Shown here: positions 8,476 to 15,898 of the stretch, one piece after another
How the letters are laid out: every line of letters starts with the position of its first letter
Position numbering within the stretch: position 1 is the stretch's first letter
Source of the DNA: an uncultured Clostridia bacterium
Lineage (GTDB): Bacteria; Bacillota; Clostridia; Peptostreptococcales; Anaerovoracaceae
Direction: 5' to 3'
Assembly: GCA_945928865.1 (NCBI GenBank)
Contig: CAMENZ010000007.1
Coordinates: forward strand, 27,138 to 91,137
DNA length: 64,000 nt
Notes under the pieces: generated by a model
Told to the model about the DNA's origin: nothing
The model's input: the letters and a program-made list of their open reading frames with translations, nothing else
Database searches by the model: none
Translations under genes and position numbers: made by a program

Positions 8476-10197
8476 ATGGCATATAAAAGATTAGGTGACA
8501 TACTTTTACAAGCAGGAATTATTACAGATAGAGAATTGGAAACTTATTTACTGAAGGGCAAGGAAGATAAAAAAAGATTAGGTAAGGTATTGCTGGATGC
8601 AGGGGTTATTACTGAAATACAGCTTATAGATCTTTTGAAACTTCAGTTAGGAGTGGACTATATTGATTTGACTACATATAGTATACCTACAGTTATGGCT
8701 CAGGTATTGCCTAAAAATTTGGCTAAAAAATATACTGTAGTACCTGTTAAGATAGTAGGCGATTCTCTTTATTTAGCCATGGCAGATCCTTTAAATTTTA
8801 TGGCTATAGAGGAAGTAAAAAAGGCAACTAAAAAGAGAATTATACCTATGATAGCTATGGAAAGTTCTGCTGAAAGAGCTATCAGAACCCTTTATGGAAA
8901 TGAGGGTGTAAATCGTGCCATAGATGAAATGCAGAAAAGCATTGGTATTGATGAATTATCCGTAAAAGCCAATGTAGAAACAGGTGGTGATGAAGCAGAA
9001 CAGGCTGCACCTGCCATAAGGGTAGTAAATTCCATATTGGAAAGAGGTATTGCAGAGAAGGCTAGTGATATACACATGGAACCTAGAGAGGATGGGCTTT
9101 ATGTAAGGATGAGGATAGATGGTGTGTTACATCAGATTTTAACTGTCCCTGCAACTTTACAAAATTCTATAATTTCAAGAGTTAAAATAATAAGTAATTT
9201 AGATATTGCTGAAAGAAGGATTCCACAGGATGGCAGAGCCACTATAAAAGCTGCAGGTGTAGAAATGGATATGAGAATTTCTACTCTACCTACTAAGTAT
9301 GGTGAAAAACTTGTAATAAGATTTTTAGAAAAATCTAAAGATATGCTTTCAAGTACCGGCATAGGTCTTAAGGGTGAACACTTAAAACAATATGAATCTT
9401 TAATACAGAATTCTAACGGAGTAATTTTAATAGCAGGACCTACAGGTTCCGGAAAATCAACTACAATGTATACTATGATTTCTGATTTAAATGAAGAAGA
9501 AGTGAATTTAGTTACTTTAGAAGACCCTATTGAGTATGATTTGCCCGGTATAAACCAGGTACAGATAAATGAAAAAGTAGGTATGACTTTTGCCTCAGGA
9601 CTTAGAGCTATTTTAAGACAGGATCCTGATATTATAGCTGTGGGAGAAATTAGAGATGGAGAAACTGCTGAAATAGCAATGCGTTCTGCCATAACAGGGC
9701 ATTTAGTTCTTTCGACTATTCATACTAACAGTTCTATTGCCACAATTGATAGATTATTAGATATCGGTGTGGAGCCATATTTAATTACCGGAGCTGTTAA
9801 AGGCATAATTTCACAGAGATTAGTTCGCAAAATATGCCCAAAATGTAAGACCTCTTATATTCCTAGTTTGGATGAACTGTCAGATTTAAAATTAGATAAT
9901 AAAACCTTACTTGAAATGGGTTTTAATTCTAAAGAAGAAATAAAATTTTTTAAGGGAGAAGGTTGTCCGCATTGCTTAAATACAGGATATAAGGGAAGAA
10001 GCGCCGCTTTTGAAATTTTAACCTTAACATCAGATGTTAAACAATTGATTAGGGAAAGAGCTTCTTATTCCCAATTGACAGAAGCTATTTCAAAATCTGG
10101 ATATAAGCCTATGATTGACCATGTTAGGCGTTTAGTAATATCAGGAGAAACAACTTTAGAAGAAGCAAAAAGAATTTTACACACTACAGAGGTTTAG
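8476..10197 (+). CDS. pilB: Type IV pilus assembly ATPase PilB
   Basis: A cytoplasmic hexameric ATPase of the GspE/PilB family that drives pilus extension. An MshEN/T2SSE N-terminal domain (residues ~1-150, beginning KRLGDILLQAGIIT) precedes the ATPase core: Walker A GPTGSGKSTT near residue 321, Asp-box and Walker B around GEIRDGETAEIAMR near 395, His-box IHTNSS, and a tetracysteine zinc site formed by CPKC and CPHC. Length (573) is normal. Two ATG codons stand together at 8473 and 8476; the second has the better spacing from GGGAGA. MshEN domains can bind c-di-GMP, which would fit the nearby GGDEF gene, but the motif was not verified. pilT follows after 11 bases. Confidence 0.95.
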   Translation: MAYKRLGDILLQAGIITDRELETYLLKGKEDKKRLGKVLLDAGVITEIQLIDLLKLQLGVDYIDLTTYSIPTVMAQVLPKNLAKKYTVVPVKIVGDSLYLAMADPLNFMAIEEVKKATKKRIIPMIAMESSAERAIRTLYGNEGVNRAIDEMQKSIGIDELSVKANVETGGDEAEQAAPAIRVVNSILERGIAEKASDIHMEPREDGLYVRMRIDGVLHQILTVPATLQNSIISRVKIISNLDIAERRIPQDGRATIKAAGVEMDMRISTLPTKYGEKLVIRFLEKSKDMLSSTGIGLKGEHLKQYESLIQNSNGVILIAGPTGSGKSTTMYTMISDLNEEEVNLVTLEDPIEYDLPGINQVQINEKVGMTFASGLRAILRQDPDIIAVGEIRDGETAEIAMRSAITGHLVLSTIHTNSSIATIDRLLDIGVEPYLITGAVKGIISQRLVRKICPKCKTSYIPSLDELSDLKLDNKTLLEMGFNSKEEIKFFKGEGCPHCLNTGYKGRSAAFEILTLTSDVKQLIRERASYSQLTEAISKSGYKPMIDHVRRLVISGETTLEEAKRILHTTEV

Positions 10198-10208
10198 GAA
10201 GTGATTAT

Positions 10209-11282
10209 ATGAATGTTATAGAAATTGTAAAAAAAGGCAAAGAGTTAGGAGCTTCAGATATACATATAGTTGCAGGCTTACCTGTAAGATATAGAATAGA
10301 CGGTTTACAGGAAAGTATAGATGAAATAGTTGTAAGTGAATCTGATTGTGAAGATATAGGTAGAGAATTACTAGGTGAAGCTTATGAAAATATTGCTGAA
10401 ATTGGAGAGGCGGATTTTGCTAAAACCTTTGATGGAAATATTAGATGTAGGATTAATCTTTTTAGGCAGCAAGGGAAGCTATCAGCGGCTATTAGGATTT
10501 TAGCAGATAAAATTCCTGATTTAGATGATTTAGGACTTCCGGAAGTTGTAAAGAAGTTTCCTGAGCAAAGAAAAGGCATTGTCTTAATTACGGGAGAAAC
10601 GGGTTCCGGAAAATCTACTACATTAGCTGCCTTATTAGATTCTATAAATAAAAATAGAAAATGCCATATAATAACCTTGGAAGATCCAATAGAGTATATA
10701 TATGAGCCTAAGCTGGCTACTATAAATCAAAGAGAAATCGGTAAAGACACAGAAAGTTATGCATCCGGTTTAAAGGCTATTTTAAGAGAAGATCCGGATA
10801 TAATTTTGATTGGTGAAATGAGAGATGCAGTAGCCATAGAGACAGCTTTAACAGCGGCGGAAACGGGACACTTAGTTTTTTCAACCTTGCATACTAATTC
10901 AGCTTCAGATTCTATAGACAGAATCGTGTCTGTTTTTCCGGCTGAGAAACATTCTCAAATAAGAAATCAGCTTTCCATGACTCTTTTAGGAATAGTTTCA
11001 CAGCAACTTTTACCTAAAAAAAATGATAAAGGTAGAGTGTTAGCCTGCGAAGTGATGACCGTAACCTCTGCTATAAAAGCTCTTATAAGAGACGGAAAGA
11101 CAGCACAAATTGCTAATTCTATGGCTACATCTTTAGCTTTAGGTAATATTACTATGGATATGAATTTGATAAAGATGGTAAAGGAAAATAAAATTTCTGT
11201 TGATGAAGCGATAAAAACTTCTAATGATGGTGAGTTTGTCAGGAAAAGTGTAGGTTTTGGTAGTAGGATGGGTAACTTATGA
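10209..11282 (+). CDS. pilT: Type IV pilus twitching motility ATPase PilT
   Basis: A 357-residue retraction ATPase. An N-terminal PAS-like domain begins with the typical KKGKELGASDIHIVAGLPVRYRIDG stretch split over residues 9-35; Walker A GETGSGKSTT is at about 129, Asp box and Walker B ILREDPDIILIGEMRD follow, then the His box STLHTNSA and the AIRN-like retraction segment (SAIKALIRDGKTAQI). A dedicated retraction ATPase in the operon predicts dynamic pili and twitching or surface pulling. Its stop overlaps the pilC start by four bases (ATGA). Confidence 0.95.
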   Translation: MNVIEIVKKGKELGASDIHIVAGLPVRYRIDGLQESIDEIVVSESDCEDIGRELLGEAYENIAEIGEADFAKTFDGNIRCRINLFRQQGKLSAAIRILADKIPDLDDLGLPEVVKKFPEQRKGIVLITGETGSGKSTTLAALLDSINKNRKCHIITLEDPIEYIYEPKLATINQREIGKDTESYASGLKAILREDPDIILIGEMRDAVAIETALTAAETGHLVFSTLHTNSASDSIDRIVSVFPAEKHSQIRNQLSMTLLGIVSQQLLPKKNDKGRVLACEVMTVTSAIKALIRDGKTAQIANSMATSLALGNITMDMNLIKMVKENKISVDEAIKTSNDGEFVRKSVGFGSRMGNL

Positions 11283-12487
11283 TAACATATAAGTATGAGG
11301 CTATTTCTCAAAGCGGAGTAGCTATAACAGGTATAATAAAAGCTATTGATAAAAGTGATGCGATTATTAAATTAAAATCTGAATGTACGATAGTAAACAG
11401 TTTAACAGAGATTAAAGAAAAACCAAGTTTATTTGGGAGAAAAGGTAAGACTAATATTAAAGATAAGTCCCTTTCTTTGATGTGCAGACAGTTTTCTATT
11501 ATTCTATCTGCAGGAATCCCTATTATGAGATCAGTGGAATTAGTAGCCAATCAGATGAGTGATAGAGGGATGAAAAGACTACTTAATAGCGTGGCAGAAG
11601 ATGTGGCAGCAGGTATGAGTATGTCTGATAGTTTTAATTTAAGAGGTCCGGATTTACCACCGACTTTAATTGAAACTCTTAAAGCAGGGGAAGCGTCCGG
11701 TGCTTTAGAGGAAACTTTTATGAAACTTTCAGAGTTTTACAGTAAAAAGTCTAAAGTAAAGTCTAAAGTTATTTCAGCTTTAACTTATCCGGCTTTTGTA
11801 ATAGGCGTAGCGGTTATAGTTATTGGAATTATAATGGTATTCGCAGTTCCAACTTTTGCTAGAGTATTTGAAGGTATGGGCATAGAATTACCTTTAGCCA
11901 CTAGAATTATAATAGGTTTGTCAGAATTCTTTGCTAATTGGTTTTGGCTAGTCCTCTTAATATTATTGGTTTTAATAGTAGGGCTTAGACTTTATACAAA
12001 GTCTGCAAGTGGCGGAGTAAAAATGGCTAAATTTATGCTAAAGCTACCTTTAGTGGGAAAAATTCAACTTATGAATGCTTCCAGTCAGTTTGCCAATACA
12101 CTGGCAACTTTACTTACTGCAGGTTTACCTGCGGTTCATGCTTTAGGTATAACAGGTAAGACTTTAAGTAATAAATTTTTATCTTTGTCAGTTATGGAGT
12201 CTTTAGAAGATGTAGAAGCCGGATATAGGATAGGCACAAGTCTGAAGAGGCGAAAGGCATTCCCTGATTTGTTAGTGGAAATGACCGGTGTAGGAGAAGA
12301 ATCCGGTTCTATGGAAACCACATTAGAAGTTATAGGGGATTACTATGATAACGAGGTAGAAGTAACTACTAATAGAGCTATTAGTTTGTTGGAACCGATA
12401 ATAATATGTGTTTTAGCAATTTTTGTAATAATTGTATTACTTTCCGTATACTTGCCAATGTTTAGTTTATATGATAGTATTGGATAA
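11279..12487 (+). CDS. pilC: Type IV pilus inner-membrane platform protein PilC
   Basis: A 402-residue GspF/PilC-family polytopic protein. Two GspF domains are visible: the first around residues 60-190 (CRQFSIILSAGIPIMRSVEL, ending in a membrane segment near 165-190), the second around 265-395 (ASSQFANTLATLLTAGLPAV), with a further membrane segment near 210-235 and a C-terminal one. It anchors the PilB/PilT motors in the cytoplasmic membrane. It is translationally coupled to pilT by a four-base overlap. Confidence 0.95.
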   Translation: MITYKYEAISQSGVAITGIIKAIDKSDAIIKLKSECTIVNSLTEIKEKPSLFGRKGKTNIKDKSLSLMCRQFSIILSAGIPIMRSVELVANQMSDRGMKRLLNSVAEDVAAGMSMSDSFNLRGPDLPPTLIETLKAGEASGALEETFMKLSEFYSKKSKVKSKVISALTYPAFVIGVAVIVIGIIMVFAVPTFARVFEGMGIELPLATRIIIGLSEFFANWFWLVLLILLVLIVGLRLYTKSASGGVKMAKFMLKLPLVGKIQLMNASSQFANTLATLLTAGLPAVHALGITGKTLSNKFLSLSVMESLEDVEAGYRIGTSLKRRKAFPDLLVEMTGVGEESGSMETTLEVIGDYYDNEVEVTTNRAISLLEPIIICVLAIFVIIVLLSVYLPMFSLYDSIG

Positions 12488-12523
12488 ATTTTTAGAATAT
12501 TATTGAAAGGCAAGACTTAATTT

Positions 12524-13345
12524 ATGCGGGAAGTTTTAGATATAGGCATTATGCCTTTAGAATTGAAAATATATATTGGAATATTAGCAGTAATAATAGG
12601 GCTTGTATTCGGCAGTTTTTTAAATTGTGCAGCCATAAGACTAATAAATGAGGAAAGCATAATCATGGGGAGGTCTCATTGCCCAAGCTGTAATCATACT
12701 TTAGGAACTTTAGACTTAATACCTATTTTAAGCTGGATTTTTTTAAACGGTAGATGTAGATATTGCCAAAGCAAAATATCTCCTAAATATCCAATTTCAG
12801 AATTAGTATCCGCCATATTAGTTTTAGGTGTGATTTTCAAAATCGGATTGGGTTTAATTCTCGTAAAATGGTTAGTTTTTATATGGATTTTGTTTACTAT
12901 AAGTCTAGTGGATTTTGAAGCTTATATTATTCCTGACAGTTTAATAATTTTAGGTATACTGAATCGTATAGTGTTTGCCTTTACATCAAGCAATATTAAA
13001 ACAGAGCTTATGAGCTCTTTAATAGGTGGATTAATCATGGCAGTGCCTATTACTTTAATAGTTTTGTTATTTGAAAAAATAATGAATAAAGAGGCAATGG
13101 GCGGTGGCGATTTAAAATTGTTTTTTATGGTGGGAATCTATTTTAGCTGGTCCGTCAATTTGTTTATATTAATCGTATCGTGTTTATTAGGTATTTTGTT
13201 TGGAGTTATTCAGCTTAGAATTTCAAAATTCAACTCAGACGCTAAAATATTTCCCTTTGGACCTGCTATTTCCTTAGGGAGTTTTATAGGGCTGATGTGT
13301 GGAAAAGAATTAGTTAATATATATCTCAGTTTCATATATGTTTAA
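12524..13345 (+). CDS. pilD: Prepilin peptidase and N-methyltransferase PilD
   Basis: A 273-residue A24-family aspartic protease that trims prepilins after the conserved Gly and methylates the new N-terminus. The two cytoplasmic CxxC pairs (Cys53/56 and Cys78/81) of the methylase-type zinc site are present. Catalytic aspartates are Asp130 (VDFEAYIIPD) and Asp196 in the GGGDLK motif (the GxGD signature). About seven to eight membrane segments are evident. It should process the four pilin-like proteins at the head of the operon. Confidence 0.95.
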   Translation: MREVLDIGIMPLELKIYIGILAVIIGLVFGSFLNCAAIRLINEESIIMGRSHCPSCNHTLGTLDLIPILSWIFLNGRCRYCQSKISPKYPISELVSAILVLGVIFKIGLGLILVKWLVFIWILFTISLVDFEAYIIPDSLIILGILNRIVFAFTSSNIKTELMSSLIGGLIMAVPITLIVLLFEKIMNKEAMGGGDLKLFFMVGIYFSWSVNLFILIVSCLLGILFGVIQLRISKFNSDAKIFPFGPAISLGSFIGLMCGKELVNIYLSFIYV

Positions 13346-13385
13346 GTATGTAAAGGTTAATATGTTTTGAAAGGAAAATTTAGTT

Positions 13386-14363
13386 ATGAAAAGTTCACTT
13401 ATGGGCATTGAAATAAGCGGTAGTGAGATAGGAATGTTTCAAATGCAAGGAGATAAGGCTATTTTTAAGGTAGAGCGATTACCTGAAAATTTAATTAGGG
13501 ATAGAGAAATAGTCTCTCCGGAAACTTTATCAAAATTAATTAAATATATAAAACAGAAAGAAAATTTTGTTGGTAAAAAATGTGCAATTATATTACCTGA
13601 ATTCAGCACATTTTTTAGAAATTTAAGTATGCCGCCAATGACTGAAAGTCAACTGGAATTAAATTTACCTTATGAATTTAGGGATTTTGTCAGTTCTAAT
13701 AGCATTGAATATAATTATGATTATGCTGTTGAAAGTATTGAAAAAGATCCGGAGGGTAAAGTTAATTCTATGGAACTTATTGCTTGTGCAGGTGAAAAGG
13801 CTACAATTTCTGATTTTGAGCAGGTGTTAAGAAGGGCAGGCATGAGATTAACTGTAGCTATTCCGGCAGAAATGGCTATAATCAAATTGTTGAGAAGTGT
13901 AGGTGACGAAGAAGAAAGATGTATAATTGATATTGGTTATCAGACTACCAGAGTATTCATTTCCAAGGGGAGTCATCTTTCAGCATTTAGAACTATTGAG
14001 TTGGGTTGCAGACATATAGATGAAGTAATTGCTTCCATATATAATATTGATGAATTTTTAGCAGCGAATTATAGGGAAAGTAATTTTGATAATGTTTTAG
14101 GTTCTGAAGCTTTAATAGAAATTTATAGACATACAGCTTTAGAACTATTAAAGGTTGTCAATTTCTATAAATATGAATATCAGGATAGTGTGTTAAGTAA
14201 GGTTTATTTTACAGGTTTGGGAGCTAGTGTGGTGGATTTAGTAAATGAAATAAATAATTATGTTGATTTTGATATTGAAGACATCCATAGTATATTACCT
14301 AAAGAATGTAGAGGGATTAAGGATATTTATAAGAGTATTATGACAGTAGGTGCAGTTTTGTAA
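13386..14363 (+). CDS. pilM: Type IV pilus assembly protein PilM
   Basis: A 325-residue actin-like (FtsA-fold) cytoplasmic protein. The N-terminal MGIEISGSEIGMFQM stretch and internal ERCIIDIGYQTTRVFI are the phosphate-1/phosphate-2-like motifs of the PilM family, with KVYFTGLGASV near the C-terminus as the adenosine motif. PilM links the motors to the PilN/PilO periplasm-facing coiled coils. A ribosome site GAAAGGA precedes the ATG. The pilN ribosome site overlaps the end of the gene. Confidence 0.88.
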   Translation: MKSSLMGIEISGSEIGMFQMQGDKAIFKVERLPENLIRDREIVSPETLSKLIKYIKQKENFVGKKCAIILPEFSTFFRNLSMPPMTESQLELNLPYEFRDFVSSNSIEYNYDYAVESIEKDPEGKVNSMELIACAGEKATISDFEQVLRRAGMRLTVAIPAEMAIIKLLRSVGDEEERCIIDIGYQTTRVFISKGSHLSAFRTIELGCRHIDEVIASIYNIDEFLAANYRESNFDNVLGSEALIEIYRHTALELLKVVNFYKYEYQDSVLSKVYFTGLGASVVDLVNEINNYVDFDIEDIHSILPKECRGIKDIYKSIMTVGAVL

Positions 14364-14373
14364 GGAGGTAGCA

Positions 14374-15024
14374 ATGGATTTAAAAGGTTTACTTAATAAG
14401 AATATAGGTGAAATAAAGTCTGGGGCTAAGAACAAAACTCCTGAAAAAAAGGAAATGAACTTATATGTTAGGCAGATTACAGATAATAGCTTAAGAAGGG
14501 TTTTACCTTTTGCAATTTTTTTAGTAATCGTAATAGGAATTTTCGGAAAGTTTGCTGTAGTAGATAGACTAGTTGAGCTTTCTGAGAAAAATAGGAAATA
14601 TGAGGAAACTACAGCTATAATATCAGATTTAAGTCTTCAGCTTAAAGACTATGATAGTGTTGAAGAGAAATATATAAGATATACAGAACACTATAAAACT
14701 GATGAAGAAAATGTGTTGTTAAAAAGAGAAAAAATTCTTAAAGTGATTGACAAGGCAAGCTCTAATTTAGCAACAGTGGAATCCATATCCATAACAGATA
14801 ATGTGGTTTTAGCCAGGATTGTTTCTAAAAATTTAGATGATATTAGAAAATTAAAGACTAAACTTGAAAATTCTCCTTTTGTATCTTTAGTAAATGTATA
14901 TAATGCCGATAGAGGTGATAGAGGTACGGTTTATGAAGGTAGGGTTCAAGGCAGTATAGTTATAAATGTAATTGATCCTGAAAAGCCTGTAATTAAAACA
15001 GAAAATGTAGAAGGAGGTAATTAA
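14374..15024 (+). CDS. pilN: PilN-like type IV pilus assembly protein
   Basis: A protein of 216 residues from the ATG at 14374, chosen because AAGGAGG (14362-14368) lies just upstream; the in-frame GTG at 14350 lies within pilM and before that site. A short cytoplasmic tail (about 45 residues) is followed by one membrane helix (LPFAIFLVIVIGIFGKFAVV), a coiled-coil-like stretch and a small alpha/beta domain. Position between pilM and a PilO-like protein, size and topology match PilN; sequence similarity alone would be weak. Confidence 0.75.
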   Translation: MDLKGLLNKNIGEIKSGAKNKTPEKKEMNLYVRQITDNSLRRVLPFAIFLVIVIGIFGKFAVVDRLVELSEKNRKYEETTAIISDLSLQLKDYDSVEEKYIRYTEHYKTDEENVLLKREKILKVIDKASSNLATVESISITDNVVLARIVSKNLDDIRKLKTKLENSPFVSLVNVYNADRGDRGTVYEGRVQGSIVINVIDPEKPVIKTENVEGGN

Positions 15025-15025
15025 A

Positions 15026-15562
15026 ATGAATAAAACAATTAGTTTGAGAGAAATGATACTCTTAGTTATTCTTGTAGTTTTAGTTGCCTATTATTTCGTA
15101 GTTCAGGGTCCTATTAAAAGAGAAACTGAAAGTTTGGAGAGAGCCCAAGCAGAAGCCGATATACAGCTGGAAGAAATGCAGGACAAGGTTTTTAAAAAGA
15201 AATACATGGAAAAAGAATTAGAAGAAATTTTAAAAGATTCTCAGCATATAAAAATGTTGGCGGATTATGATAATATAAATTACATTATGGCTGAATTGAA
15301 TGGTATTTTTGCTAAGACTAATAAGTATAATATTAATTTTGGTGATCTTGTAATGGAAAACAAAATTGCCAGAAGAAATATAGAAGTGAGTTGCACCACT
15401 GATAATTACGAAAAAGCCAAGGATATAATTTCAGAGGTTCAAAATTCAGATAATCGTTACTTAATAACGGATATTTCCATAGTTAACAACCCCTTTAAAG
15501 AAGGAAGAGTTGGCTGTAATTTAAATATTAATATAACAAGTTTTGAATATGTAGAGGAATAG
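15026..15562 (+). CDS. pilO: PilO-like type IV pilus assembly protein
   Basis: A 178-residue single-pass protein. The membrane helix (MILLVILVVLVAYYFVVQGP) starts near residue 10 and is followed by a predicted coiled coil rich in Glu/Lys (residues 32-75) and a ferredoxin-like domain ending ITSFEYVEE. It starts one base after pilN, behind GGAGG. It would pair with PilN on the outer face of the membrane. It is the last gene of the pilus operon; the next promoter starts two bases after its stop. Confidence 0.75.
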   Translation: MNKTISLREMILLVILVVLVAYYFVVQGPIKRETESLERAQAEADIQLEEMQDKVFKKKYMEKELEEILKDSQHIKMLADYDNINYIMAELNGIFAKTNKYNINFGDLVMENKIARRNIEVSCTTDNYEKAKDIISEVQNSDNRYLITDISIVNNPFKEGRVGCNLNINITSFEYVEE

Positions 15563-15564
15563 GC

Positions 15565-15593
15565 TTGACTTTTTTTAAGTTTAGGACTAAAAT
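15565..15593 (+). promoter_or_regulatory. Predicted promoter of the valS T-box transcript
   Basis: TTGACT at 15565-15570, a 17-base spacer and TAAAAT at 15588-15593. Transcription would begin near 15600, just before the T-box leader, as expected for such an operon. Confidence 0.65.
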
Positions 15594-15604
15594 AAATTAT
15601 TAAA

Positions 15605-15816
15605 ATTAAATATAAAAACAGTGAAGAAGAGGAGTAGATAAAATTACCCTTTACAGAGAATTATAGCCTTAGGCTGAGAGCTATAAGAGAAGGTGTTTAT
15701 TGAAGGTTGCTTTGGAGTTTTACCTAAATGAGTGCTTGAAATATAATTTCAGGAATAAAGGTGGTACCACGGAAAATTTTTCGTCCTTTGTAAGTTAGTT
15801 TACAGAGGACTTTTTA
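15605..15816 (+). ncRNA. T-box leader (tRNA-sensing riboswitch) of valS
   Basis: The diagnostic T-box sequence AAGGTGGTACCACGG is at 15758-15772, with a Stem I region before it (15605-15715, including the AGAG-type bulge) and an intrinsic terminator after it (15783-15816). T-box RNAs bind uncharged tRNA through a specifier codon and the NCCA end, and then read through into an aminoacyl-tRNA synthetase gene. The gene downstream is valS, so the specifier should be a Val codon. GTG at 15693-15695 or GTT at 15695-15697 in the presumed specifier loop fit, but I could not settle which without folding. Confidence 0.92.
15783..15816 (+). terminator. T-box regulatory terminator
   Basis: An eleven-base stem GTCCTTTGTAA / TTACAGAGGAC with a TTTTT tract. 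The 5' arm continues from the T-box sequence, so an antiterminator pairing with TGGTACCACGG is mutually exclusive with it. Confidence 0.85.
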
Positions 15817-15898
15817 TTGTAAAAAAATTTTGTAAACTGATTTAAAACTATTATTGAAGATATTGAAAATAAAAGCTTAAGAAAGAGAGAAAAAGAAA

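Noticed and set aside
14350..14373. GTG at 14350 as the start of pilN
   Set aside because: The AAGGAGG ribosome site lies after it and points to the ATG at 14374.
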